Assembly (NCBI GenBank): GCA_910577055.1
Contig: CAJTKX010000004.1
Span: 62,001 to 126,000 of the forward strand
Direction of reading: 5' to 3'
From: an uncultured Christensenella sp.
GTDB taxonomy: Bacteria; Bacillota; Clostridia; Christensenellales; Borkfalkiaceae
DNA: 64,000 nt
The notes under the pieces were generated by a model. It was not told where the DNA came from, searched no databases, and saw nothing but the letters and a program-made list of their open reading frames with translations. Positions within the stretch are counted from its first letter, which is position 1; every line of letters begins with the position of its first letter. Of the stretch, positions 57,344-64,000 are shown piece after piece. Position numbers and translations under genes: made by a program.

Positions 57344-58324
57344 ATGCCTAACGCTACCGAACGAAAAATTAAATTGCTTATCTTATATGATTTGCTCTGT
57401 CGGCATACGGATGAGGATCACGCCCTTAACACGGACGAGATTATTGCTTTGCTTGCCGAAAAGAAAATAGCGGTGTCGCGTAAAATTCTGTTACAGGACA
57501 TTGCGCTTCTTAACGAGTACGGCTATGAGGTGCTTACATATAAGAAAAAATATCACTTTTACTACGTTGTCAACCGTCATTTCGATAGTGCCGAGATTGC
57601 TTTTCTTGCAGATGCGGTGCAGGCTTCCAAGTTGAGCGCAACGCAAAAGCAAACGCTCACAATTAAACTTATGACTACAATGGGCGACTTTCAAGCAACG
57701 GAATTGACTGCCGCCGCACGATTCGGTACAATGCCCAAACGGAACAATAGGCACATTATTTACACCATTGATACGTTAAAACAAGCCATAGCCGATAATA
57801 AAAAAGTATCGTTTAAGTATTATTCATTGGACTATCAGAAGAATAAGGTATATAGGAACGGCGGTAAGAGATATTTTGTCAATCCGCTTGTGGTCGTATG
57901 GAACAAGGACAATTATTATCTTGTGTGCTACTATGATAAGTATGATAATACTGTTACTTACCGTATTGACAGAATGGCGGAAGCGCAGGAGGAAGCGACG
58001 GAGAGAGTATATCGAAAAGAGTTTGACGAGTTTGACATTGAAAAGTACCGTCAGCACGTTTTCTCAATGTTCGGCGGCGAAGAACAAGAGGTTGACTTGC
58101 AATTCAATTCCGCTATGCTCGACGATGTGTTTGACAAGTTCGGCGAAGAAGTGAGTATTGTCAAGATTGACGATACTACATACCGTTTGAAAGTGCCTAT
58201 ACAAGTCAGCAAAACATTTTTTGCGTGGGTGGTAGGAACGCAGGGCAAAATGCGAATAATTGCGCCGCAGACCGTTTGCGAACAATTTAATGAATTTGTA
58301 GCAAAAATTAAAAAAGAATATTAA
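57344..58324 (+). CDS. WYL-domain transcriptional regulator
   Basis: 326 residues. N-terminal winged HTH (NTDEIIALLAEKKIAVSRKILLQDIALLNEYG, about 25-60), a central WYL domain (VSFKYYSLDYQKNKVYRNGGKRYFVNPLVVVWNKDNYYLVCYY) and a C-terminal WCX extension. WYL domains bind small ligands or nucleic acids and often control defence or stress genes. Co-transcribed with the NagB-like gene, which may supply the metabolite signal. Confidence 0.92.
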   Translation: MPNATERKIKLLILYDLLCRHTDEDHALNTDEIIALLAEKKIAVSRKILLQDIALLNEYGYEVLTYKKKYHFYYVVNRHFDSAEIAFLADAVQASKLSATQKQTLTIKLMTTMGDFQATELTAAARFGTMPKRNNRHIIYTIDTLKQAIADNKKVSFKYYSLDYQKNKVYRNGGKRYFVNPLVVVWNKDNYYLVCYYDKYDNTVTYRIDRMAEAQEEATERVYRKEFDEFDIEKYRQHVFSMFGGEEQEVDLQFNSAMLDDVFDKFGEEVSIVKIDDTTYRLKVPIQVSKTFFAWVVGTQGKMRIIAPQTVCEQFNEFVAKIKKEY

Positions 58325-58328
58325 GATA

Positions 58329-58365
58329 TTGACCGATAAGACAAATCATTGTCTTGTCGGTCTTT
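58329..58365 (+). terminator. Strong terminator after the WYL gene
   Basis: GACCGATAAGACA with TGTCTTGTCGGTC (13 positions, one mismatch), followed by six T. A second A/T hairpin AACAACTTTTTT/AAAAAAGTTGTT sits at 58378-58402. The boundary of the mobile element may lie near here. Confidence 0.92.
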
Positions 58366-58430
58366 TTTGCTTTTGGAAACAACTTTTTTTCAAAAAAGTT
58401 GTTCACTGCCCATAAACGGGCAATGAAAAT

Positions 58431-58494
58431 TTGAAACGATTGTTTTTTTGTGCTATAATGCGCTCACAATCTAAATTGAACGCGCCGTTCAATT
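58431..58494 (+). promoter_or_regulatory. Promoter and palindromic operator of the S24/LexA-like gene
   Basis: TTGAAA (58431-58436), 17 bp, TATAAT (58454-58459). Downstream at 58474-58494 is a perfect inverted repeat with 9 bp arms AATTGAACG around CGC. The GAAC-N5-GTTC core is close to the Gram-positive LexA box (GAAC-N4-GTTC), so autorepression and damage induction are plausible. Confidence 0.8.
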
Positions 58495-58510
58495 AAGGGG
58501 GTTGATACAG

Positions 58511-59107
58511 ATGAGAACACTAAATCCAATTACTTTATGTAAAATGGAGAAGTACATTAAGGAATATCAAGCGGATAACGGAAGATCGCCGAGCTATCGG
58601 AACATTATGCACTATATGGGTATGAGTTCGCTTAACCTTGTTCAGCGGTATGTGCTTGCTTTGGAGAGCGAGGGCAGAATACAACGGACAAGACTCGGCA
58701 ATATCGAATTGCCGCCGAGATTCGATAAAGGCGAAACGACCATCGCGCCGTTAATCGGGGCGATTGCTTGCGGAGAGCCGAGCTTCGAGGTTGAACATAT
58801 AGAGGACAGCTTCGAGCTTCCGCGTTCGCTGTTCGGTAGCGGAAAACTGTTTATGTTACACGCAAGCGGCAACAGTATGGTAGAAGCAGGAATCAACGAT
58901 GGAGATCTGATTGTCCTTCGCAAGCAAGACCACGCAGAGGACGGAGAAATCGTCGTAGCGTTGACGAACGGGGAAAATACGTTGAAACGGCTTTATTATA
59001 GGAACGGTAAGATAGTGTTACACCCCGAAAACAAAACGATGAACGATATAATTGTCAAGAATTGCGAGATACAAGGCGTATTAGTGGGTTGTATCAAAAC
59101 TTATTAA
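58511..59107 (+). CDS. LexA-like S24-family self-cleaving repressor
   Basis: 198 residues from ATG 58511, 9 nt after GGGGG. N-terminal LexA-type wHTH (MEKYIKEYQADNGRSPSYRNIMHYMGMSSLNLVQRYVLALESEGRI), then the S24 peptidase. The probable cleavage site is Cys-Gly in IACGEP (about 85-87), where LexA has Ala-Gly. The catalytic Ser is in ASGNSMVEAG (about 122) and the Lys in NTLKRLYY (about 159). It should hold the element silent until RecA-stimulated self-cleavage. First recognised gene of the mobile element. Confidence 0.93.
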   Translation: MRTLNPITLCKMEKYIKEYQADNGRSPSYRNIMHYMGMSSLNLVQRYVLALESEGRIQRTRLGNIELPPRFDKGETTIAPLIGAIACGEPSFEVEHIEDSFELPRSLFGSGKLFMLHASGNSMVEAGINDGDLIVLRKQDHAEDGEIVVALTNGENTLKRLYYRNGKIVLHPENKTMNDIIVKNCEIQGVLVGCIKTY

Positions 59108-59170
59108 ATCGGTATTGAGTTGCGCACAGCCCCGTTGCAACTGAATATAAATTTTATCTGACAAGCATTT

Positions 59171-59222
59171 GACTTACTACGTTATAGGATGCCCAGACCG
59201 TAACAAAGTAGTTAGTTAAATT
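59171..59222 (+). other. Imperfect hairpin upstream of the zinc-ribbon gene
   Basis: TTGACTTACTAC...GTTA pairs with TAAC...GTAGTTAGTTAA around a 16-nt loop, with a small bulge. No T-run. It lies in the 153-base gap after the LexA-like gene; no promoter with good spacing is visible beside it. Confidence 0.45.
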
Positions 59223-59260
59223 CAAGGGTGCTTGCCTATGGGAAATGGAGGTATATTGCT

Positions 59261-59437
59261 ATGAGATTTGTTATGTGTCCGAAATGCGGGAAACGGCTTT
59301 GCAAGGGCGAAGCAGGAACAAAAGTGGAAATCGAGTGTCCGAAGTGCGGCGAGTTTGCTTCGGTCATTATCAGTGATGACAGTATGCACATAAGCAAAAA
59401 GCCGATAGAGGACAAGCCTTTACGCCAACGCGCCTAA
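59261..59437 (+). CDS. Small zinc-ribbon protein (Com-like)
   Basis: 58 residues from ATG 59261, 10 nt after GGAGGT. MCPKCGKRLCKGE and VEIECPKCGEFASVII form a two-knuckle C4 zinc ribbon. The layout resembles Com, the phage Mu translational activator, but such ribbons are common in mobile elements and no target gene is nearby. Confidence 0.75.
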   Translation: MRFVMCPKCGKRLCKGEAGTKVEIECPKCGEFASVIISDDSMHISKKPIEDKPLRQRA

Positions 59438-59540
59438 AAAGGTGCAATTCACTACATAAGAATATTTTGGGCGGCGGGATTCCGTTGAATGCCACCGCTA
59501 ACGTCTTGTTATGAGATTGGACTTGATGAGATATGTCAAG

Positions 59541-59656
59541 AGGAGTCTGACAGACAGATAATTCCTGCATAGGGTTTATTCTGTTTGTCAGGCTTCTTTT
59601 TTGTTGCCTTTTTTGCCCGATTGCTTGGAGTTATCCACGCAGTCGGGCTTTTTTCA
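59541..59656 (+). terminator. Two tandem terminator-like hairpins
   Basis: First: AGGAGTCTGACAGACAG pairs with CTGTTTGTCAGGCTTCT around a 23-nt loop, then TTTTTT (59541-59603). Second: GCCCGATTGC with GCAGTCGGGC, 14-nt loop, then TTTTTT (59619-59656). Together they occupy most of the gap between 59437 and 59722. A GGCGG/CCGCT pairing near 59471-59495 could add structure. Confidence 0.75.
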
Positions 59657-59721
59657 TTTGGGGCGAAACCGTCCGATTGCGATTTTCAAAAACAAAAATC
59701 AAAAATCGGAGGATTTCAAAA

Positions 59722-60213
59722 ATGGAAAACGAGAACAAGAGATTTTATCTCACTATCAGAGGGCAAGAAGTGGAAGTAAGCGAGGAAGTGTACCGCGCCT
59801 ATATTCAACCCGTCAGAGCAGAACGGCGCAGGAAACAACGTGCATTTCGGTGCAAGATTAAGGGCAAAAAGGGAAACCTTGTGCGCTGTCAGAAAGACTG
59901 TCGTGAGTGTCCGTATGCGCTTTCGGGACATAACGCACTCGGCAATAGCTTGTCATTAGACAGGATGAAAGACGAGGGCGTGGACATTGAGGATCGCCGC
60001 TTGGATGTTGAACAGAACTACATAGACGAAGAAGAAAAGCGAGAGTTGTATGCTGCCATATCGAAGCTCACACCGCGTCAAAAAGAATTGGTTGAAATGA
60101 TTTACTTTGAAGAAAAGAATCAATATGAGGTGGCGGAAATATTGGGGGTATCGCAACAAGCGGTAAGTAAAGCTCTTGGAAAAATTTTAGCGGAATTAAA
60201 AAGTTTTTTCTAA
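59722..60213 (+). CDS. Sigma-70 region 4-type HTH protein of a mobile element
   Basis: 163 residues from ATG 59722 (CGGAGGA 9 nt upstream). An N-terminal EVEVSEEVYRAYIQPVRAERRRKQRAFRCKIKG and a Cys cluster CQKDCRECPYA precede the C-terminal region 4: ISKLTPRQKELVEMIYFEEKNQYEVAEILGVSQQAVSKALGKIL. Such proteins are common in Firmicute conjugative transposons. Region 2 is absent, so it is a regulator rather than a full sigma factor. Confidence 0.88.
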   Translation: MENENKRFYLTIRGQEVEVSEEVYRAYIQPVRAERRRKQRAFRCKIKGKKGNLVRCQKDCRECPYALSGHNALGNSLSLDRMKDEGVDIEDRRLDVEQNYIDEEEKRELYAAISKLTPRQKELVEMIYFEEKNQYEVAEILGVSQQAVSKALGKILAELKSFF

Positions 60214-60300
60214 AATGCGGTTGTGAAACGCAAAAAAGTGTGCTTGGTTAAGTGAAGGGGTAAGAACATTACCACCGAAAGGCAAGGAGAAAGGGCAAAA

Positions 60301-60546
60301 ATGAAACTCAATATAGACGAGTTTGAAACCTATGCGATAGAGCAAGGTTACGAGAGCGGAACTGAACTGTTTGAAACTCTCGGTTATACGGCAGAAGATT
60401 ATGAGGACTACAAGGACGGTAAGAACATTACCCGTGAAATGTTAATGCGCTTGTATACGGATATAGGCGTGGCAGATGTGGTAGGCTTCGTGGACTTCGG
60501 CAGGTACGAGTGGGAAGAGAACATTGACCTATTCGAAAAACTGTAA
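60301..60546 (+). CDS. Small HTH-like mobile-element protein A
   Basis: 81 residues, acidic. MKLNIDEFETYAIEQGYESGTELFETLGYTAEDYEDYKDGKNITREMLMRLYTDIG aligns with the next gene (shared MKL.IDEFE.YA start and a helix before the C-terminus). It resembles a Cro-type helical fold in outline. Ribosome binding site AAGGAGAAAGG. Function unknown. Confidence 0.65.
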   Translation: MKLNIDEFETYAIEQGYESGTELFETLGYTAEDYEDYKDGKNITREMLMRLYTDIGVADVVGFVDFGRYEWEENIDLFEKL

Positions 60547-60568
60547 AACACACTTGGGAGGTACATAA

Positions 60569-60826
60569 ATGAAATTAAAAATCGACGAGTTTGAAAATTA
60601 CGCGAAACGTAACGGCGTTAGTCCGCGACTAATGTTGCAAAAATTGGGCGGCGGCAGGCTAGCGTATAAACACTTGAAAAACGGTTGTGCGCTCGGTTAC
60701 GAGCTTGCAAAAGAAATGTACAATGCGTTGGGCGAGTGGACTTTTCTTTCGCTTGTAGATATGGAGGAGGAAACGATAGATGGCTTCAAAGCAAAGTATA
60801 TCATTATCGGCAACAAACTCTGTTAA
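60569..60826 (+). CDS. Small HTH-like mobile-element protein B (paralogue of A)
   Basis: 85 residues. MKLKIDEFENYAKRNGVSPRLMLQKLGGGRLAYKHLKNGCALGYELAKEMYNALGEWTFLSLVDM parallels protein A over its length. GGGAGGT ribosome binding site. Overlaps the third small gene by 47 nt in another frame. Confidence 0.7.
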   Translation: MKLKIDEFENYAKRNGVSPRLMLQKLGGGRLAYKHLKNGCALGYELAKEMYNALGEWTFLSLVDMEEETIDGFKAKYIIIGNKLC

Positions 60827-61130
60827 AGCGGCGGAAAACATTTTGACGGACGGGTACGCACTTAAAAAGTACAAGCTGAAAAAATGGATATACGACAACG
60901 ACCACACGCAACCCTATGTCGCAAAGGCTCTCGGACTTGCGCCCGACGAGTTCAAGCGCAAACTACGCGAACGCGACAAATTCAATCGTGAGCAAATCAA
61001 GAGCCTTGTGTACCTTATGGGCGCAAAAGCCGCTTTCGAGGTTTTGTACTTTCCGTCTAACCGCAAGCGCAAAAAAGTGTGGTGGCAGGTGTTTGGAAAG
61101 TACAAAGAAAAGGAGGAATTAAATGAGTGA
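60780..61130 (+). CDS. Small HTH-like mobile-element protein C
   Basis: 116 residues, basic. TQPYVAKALGLAPDEFKRKLRERDKFNREQIKSLVYLMG has the pattern of a Cro/CI HTH (helix, turn, recognition-like helix). The basic tail RKRKKVWWQVFGKYKEKEE could bind DNA. Its start lies inside gene B, and its stop overlaps the giant downstream gene by 8 nt, so all are translated together. Confidence 0.75.
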   Translation: MASKQSISLSATNSVKAAENILTDGYALKKYKLKKWIYDNDHTQPYVAKALGLAPDEFKRKLRERDKFNREQIKSLVYLMGAKAAFEVLYFPSNRKRKKVWWQVFGKYKEKEELNE

Positions 61131-64000
61131 GAATAGGTTGAGCAACCGTAACGCGGCTATACAAGAAATGCTTACGGACGGAGAGCAGATACAAAACTTT
61201 TACCGTTTCGTAGCGCAAAATCCGCACATCAGTCTGCACGATGCTTGTCAAATCATCATAAGCCGCCCGAATGCAGGCGTTTGTTATTCGTTCGAGGAGT
61301 GGAACGCAATGGGGCGGCGCATAACGCGCGGCAAAAAAGGAGTGCCGTATTATGACGCGGACGGGTATAAACAGTTTGTGTTTGACGCGAACGACACGCA
61401 CGGCGAAGAAAGATACAAAAGGCTTGTATACCCTATAAAGCGTTTGCTTGACGGACTCGACGCGCTGAACGGCACGGAGATGGACGCAGACTTGCGCGGC
61501 GATTATCGTAAGATCCACGTCGGGGTAGCGACCTACTTGCAAGAGAACGGGTATTTTACGGACGACGAAGAACGAAACCGCCTTATTTTAGAGGGCGTAA
61601 CGTATTCTCTGTACAGTAAAACGGGCTTTCCGAAAAATAACGGAATCACTATGCACGGTATGACGGGCGACCTTGCGGACAACGCACAGTTGTTCAAGGA
61701 TGTCTGCGGCTTTGCGGATTTTCTGTACACGGAAATCGAAGAAGCGTATGTACGCAAACAAAACGAAGTCAAAGTCATTGACGACGTGGACGAAGAAACC
61801 ATATCTGACGAGCCTATTATTACTGAGAAGCCGACCGAACCCGTTGTACAAACGGAAACGAAAGTCGAGCCGCAAATACCACCGTTTTACAAAGAGTATT
61901 TGACCGCACAGGACAAATACCCGAAAGCAATCGTTTTGATGCGCTTGGGCGATTTCTATGAGATGTTCGGCGACAGCGCAAGAAAAGCGGCAGACAAACT
62001 CGAATTAACGCTTACGGGGCGAATCGTTGGCGCAGACCGCGTACCAATGTGCGGTGTGCCTTTTCACAAAACTGACGATTACATAGAGAAGCTGTTAGAG
62101 CAGTATTCCGTTGTTGTGCTTGAAAAGGATAAAGAGCCGATTTATATTCAGTCTTACGCCGAAACGCTTGAACAAAACGCAGAAACGGAAAAGCCTACGC
62201 CCGAAATTATCGAAGCAGATGATGACGAGGATAGTCCGTTCGACAGCGACGAACAGTTTGAGCCGGACGAGGACGAAGAAGATTACGACGACGGTTTGAA
62301 GAATTGGGGTACAAACACGGACTATGACGAATATATCGACGACGAACAAGAGGAGGGAAGCGAACAAGAAAAAGAAAAGCGTCCACAGGTAAAGCCAAAA
62401 CAAAGCAAACTCATACAGAGTCGAAAGCGCAAAGAAAAACCGCAACTGTCATTGTTTGATATGCTCGACGGGAAAACGCAGGAAGCCACGCCCGAAGAAC
62501 AAGTTAAAGAGTGGGGGATAAAATACGGCGGAGGTACGGTAGATAATAAATATCGCCTTTTTGAAGCGTATAAATCAAACCCGACCGAGAGCGAATTTAT
62601 CGAATTGGTTAAGAAAGAGTACGGCGGTCATTACGGCGCATATATGGGGGATAAGGAATTGCAATGTTCGAGCAAAGGTGTAACCTTTGCGTTCAGATAC
62701 AAAGACCATCCCGAAAACGACGTTATTGTACGCCTTGATTGGAAACAGCTTGCCTATGGTATAGCCGAACTAATCGACGATAACAACTACTTTACCGACG
62801 AGCAAGCCGAAGAATACATCTACTATTATGCCGAGCGACACGGTAGCGACGAAGAACGAATCAAAGCAATAGCAGACAGCGCGATACGCCGCTTTACAAA
62901 GCGCAATCGTGCTAACGGCGAGCAAGATATGTTTTTCAGTTGGTTGCACGCCGACCATAAATTCTTGACCGACCACGAAAGCGAGCTTGAAAATGAACTG
63001 AACACACGCGCTGAGCTTGAAAACGCAAGGATAGAGGGCGACCAAATATATCTAACCTTTGCAAGCGAAAAAGAGCTTACGCCCGAACAGATAAAGATAA
63101 AGGCAATAGCGGACGCGATAATCAAAGAAGGAACGGGAAAATCCTATGAGGGGAATTGGATCTCGGACTATTCGACTTTCGGTGCAGACGAACAGTTTGT
63201 ACAAGAACATAAAAACGAAATTGCCGACGAGCTTGAAAGTCGTGAAGAAGTATCTGATGTAATGATTACCCCCGACGGGCTTGATGTCAATTACTATATG
63301 GACTTCGTTGTAAACGCGCTTGACGATGACTACGAAAAAGACAAGCCGAAGTTCAACCGATTCAAAGACCTATCGGCAGAAGAAAAAGCGTACTTTGAGC
63401 GATATTCGGCGCGAAATATGCGAGAGCCGACAAATTCGTTATGGGACGAAGTGCAGAGTTGCACGACGATAGCAAACGGTATCTACTCGGTATCGACAGC
63501 AGGACACGGCGGCATTATGATTTCCGCTGACCTTGCGAATCGTATTCTTTCGCCCGAAGCATTGAAAATAGGTGCGGAATACGGCGGTTATCTTTGCTAT
63601 GAGGAGGACAGCGACAGACAAGTAGCACTTCGTGAGTTGTTCGATAAAGGCATCTTAAAGCCTACAAATGAATACTTTACCCGTTGTTATGTGCGTAACG
63701 ATAAAGCGGATGGCAAAGGCGAATTTGTACCGTTCAGTACGCTGACAGAAGAAGAAAAACGGGAGTTTTTCAAAGGTTGGAGTAAAGACCTAAACGAGTC
63801 GTTGGCTTATTGGCACAAAGAATATTGGCAAGCGCACGAGCAAACCAAACAGTCGGTAAAACCCGTAGGCGAGAATACGGACTTGAACGCAGTCGGCTTC
63901 GACCAAAGCGAACTCGGCGGCGCAAAGGCAAGATTTAAGAGCAATATCGAAGCCATAAGACTACTCAAACGCCTTGATTTCGAGAAGCGTGAGCCTACAC
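61123..64000 (+). CDS. Giant mobile-element protein (SNF2/N6-methylase-type barrier protein), 3' end beyond window
   Basis: 959 codons, open to the window edge, from ATG 61123 (AAGGAGGA 8 nt upstream). N-terminal ssDNA-binding/antirestriction-like domain (LSNRNAAIQEMLTDGEQIQNF, HISLHDACQIIISRP). Residues about 253-340 (FYKEYLTAQDKYPKAIVLMR, LGDFYEMFG, VPMCGVPFHKTDDYIEKLL) match the MutS mismatch-recognition domain I, including the Phe-Tyr-Glu motif. A very acidic linker follows. The last residues, GAKARFKSNIEAIRLLKRLDFEKREPT, match the lead-in to the N6-methylase/helicase part of LtrC-like proteins of Firmicute ICEs. Confidence 0.85.
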   Translation, partial: MSENRLSNRNAAIQEMLTDGEQIQNFYRFVAQNPHISLHDACQIIISRPNAGVCYSFEEWNAMGRRITRGKKGVPYYDADGYKQFVFDANDTHGEERYKRLVYPIKRLLDGLDALNGTEMDADLRGDYRKIHVGVATYLQENGYFTDDEERNRLILEGVTYSLYSKTGFPKNNGITMHGMTGDLADNAQLFKDVCGFADFLYTEIEEAYVRKQNEVKVIDDVDEETISDEPIITEKPTEPVVQTETKVEPQIPPFYKEYLTAQDKYPKAIVLMRLGDFYEMFGDSARKAADKLELTLTGRIVGADRVPMCGVPFHKTDDYIEKLLEQYSVVVLEKDKEPIYIQSYAETLEQNAETEKPTPEIIEADDDEDSPFDSDEQFEPDEDEEDYDDGLKNWGTNTDYDEYIDDEQEEGSEQEKEKRPQVKPKQSKLIQSRKRKEKPQLSLFDMLDGKTQEATPEEQVKEWGIKYGGGTVDNKYRLFEAYKSNPTESEFIELVKKEYGGHYGAYMGDKELQCSSKGVTFAFRYKDHPENDVIVRLDWKQLAYGIAELIDDNNYFTDEQAEEYIYYYAERHGSDEERIKAIADSAIRRFTKRNRANGEQDMFFSWLHADHKFLTDHESELENELNTRAELENARIEGDQIYLTFASEKELTPEQIKIKAIADAIIKEGTGKSYEGNWISDYSTFGADEQFVQEHKNEIADELESREEVSDVMITPDGLDVNYYMDFVVNALDDDYEKDKPKFNRFKDLSAEEKAYFERYSARNMREPTNSLWDEVQSCTTIANGIYSVSTAGHGGIMISADLANRILSPEALKIGAEYGGYLCYEEDSDRQVALRELFDKGILKPTNEYFTRCYVRNDKADGKGEFVPFSTLTEEEKREFFKGWSKDLNESLAYWHKEYWQAHEQTKQSVKPVGENTDLNAVGFDQSELGGAKARFKSNIEAIRLLKRLDFEKREPT

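Noticed and set aside
58325..58500. Attachment site (attL) of the mobile element
   Set aside because: The composition and gene content change here, but I found no tRNA gene and no direct repeat whose other copy lies in the window, so I do not call a site.
1..64000. CRISPR arrays, rRNA and tRNA genes, insertion-sequence transposases
   Set aside because: Read through for regular direct repeats, T-loop signatures and DDE motifs; none seen. A tRNA scan would be more reliable than reading by eye.

Overview
The window looks like the chromosome of an uncultured gut-type Clostridia (Firmicutes). Support comes from a lysine riboswitch before asd, an Ile T-box before ileS, a yqfC-yqfD-phoH-HD phosphodiesterase-ybeY-era-yqzL-recO cluster, a SigB/SigF-type partner-switching operon, pyruvate phosphate dikinase, and sigma-A promoters with 16-17 bp spacing. 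Core genes are moderately GC-rich by eye; the stretches at about 36.77-37.29 kb and 40.25-47.5 kb are clearly more AT-rich. I saw no rRNA, tRNA gene or CRISPR array.

Layout. 1-10.1 kb: asd (cut by the window edge) under lysine riboswitch control, a large unknown surface protein, an ArsR/SmtB sensor with a metal-exporting P-type ATPase, and a purine permease with adenine deaminase. 10.1-21.4 kb: secA, prfB, tsaD and T-box-controlled ileS, interrupted by small cassettes. These hold three paralogous Cys-rich mini-proteins (two divergent from XRE repressors) and a Phd/ParE-type toxin-antitoxin pair. 21.4-30.8 kb: feoAB with a pseudouridine synthase, an overlapping STAS / anti-sigma-like / sigma / anti-sigma operon, a polytopic membrane protein, a PucR-type HTH protein, an S41 protease lipoprotein and a MinD-like ATPase with an altered P-loop. 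30.9-40.1 kb: the yqfC-to-recO housekeeping cluster, another divergent XRE cassette and ppdK.

40.2-46.5 kb is accessory. It starts with a promoter-driven, multi-branched RNA whose 3' end carries competing terminator and antiterminator pairings directly before a SLOG (DUF1273-like) gene; this is the most interesting item in the window. After it come a LysR / inositol-phosphatase-like / pyrophosphatase operon and a fused ABC-FtsX transporter with a lipoprotein. 46.8-55.8 kb is a probable phosphoester-scavenging operon: SurE, an AfuA/FbpA-type ABC importer, a glycerophosphodiesterase, and a large DUF218/repeat lipoprotein with a frameshift near its end. MgtC, a NagB-like protein lacking key catalytic residues and a WYL regulator follow.

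From about 58.4 kb to the end lies the start of an integrative or conjugative element. It has a LexA/S24-type regulator behind its own palindrome, a small zinc-ribbon protein, a sigma-like HTH protein, three small tandem HTH-like proteins, and the first 959 codons of a giant mobile-element protein with an embedded MutS-I-like domain. Functions are inferred from remembered family motifs; no database search was run.
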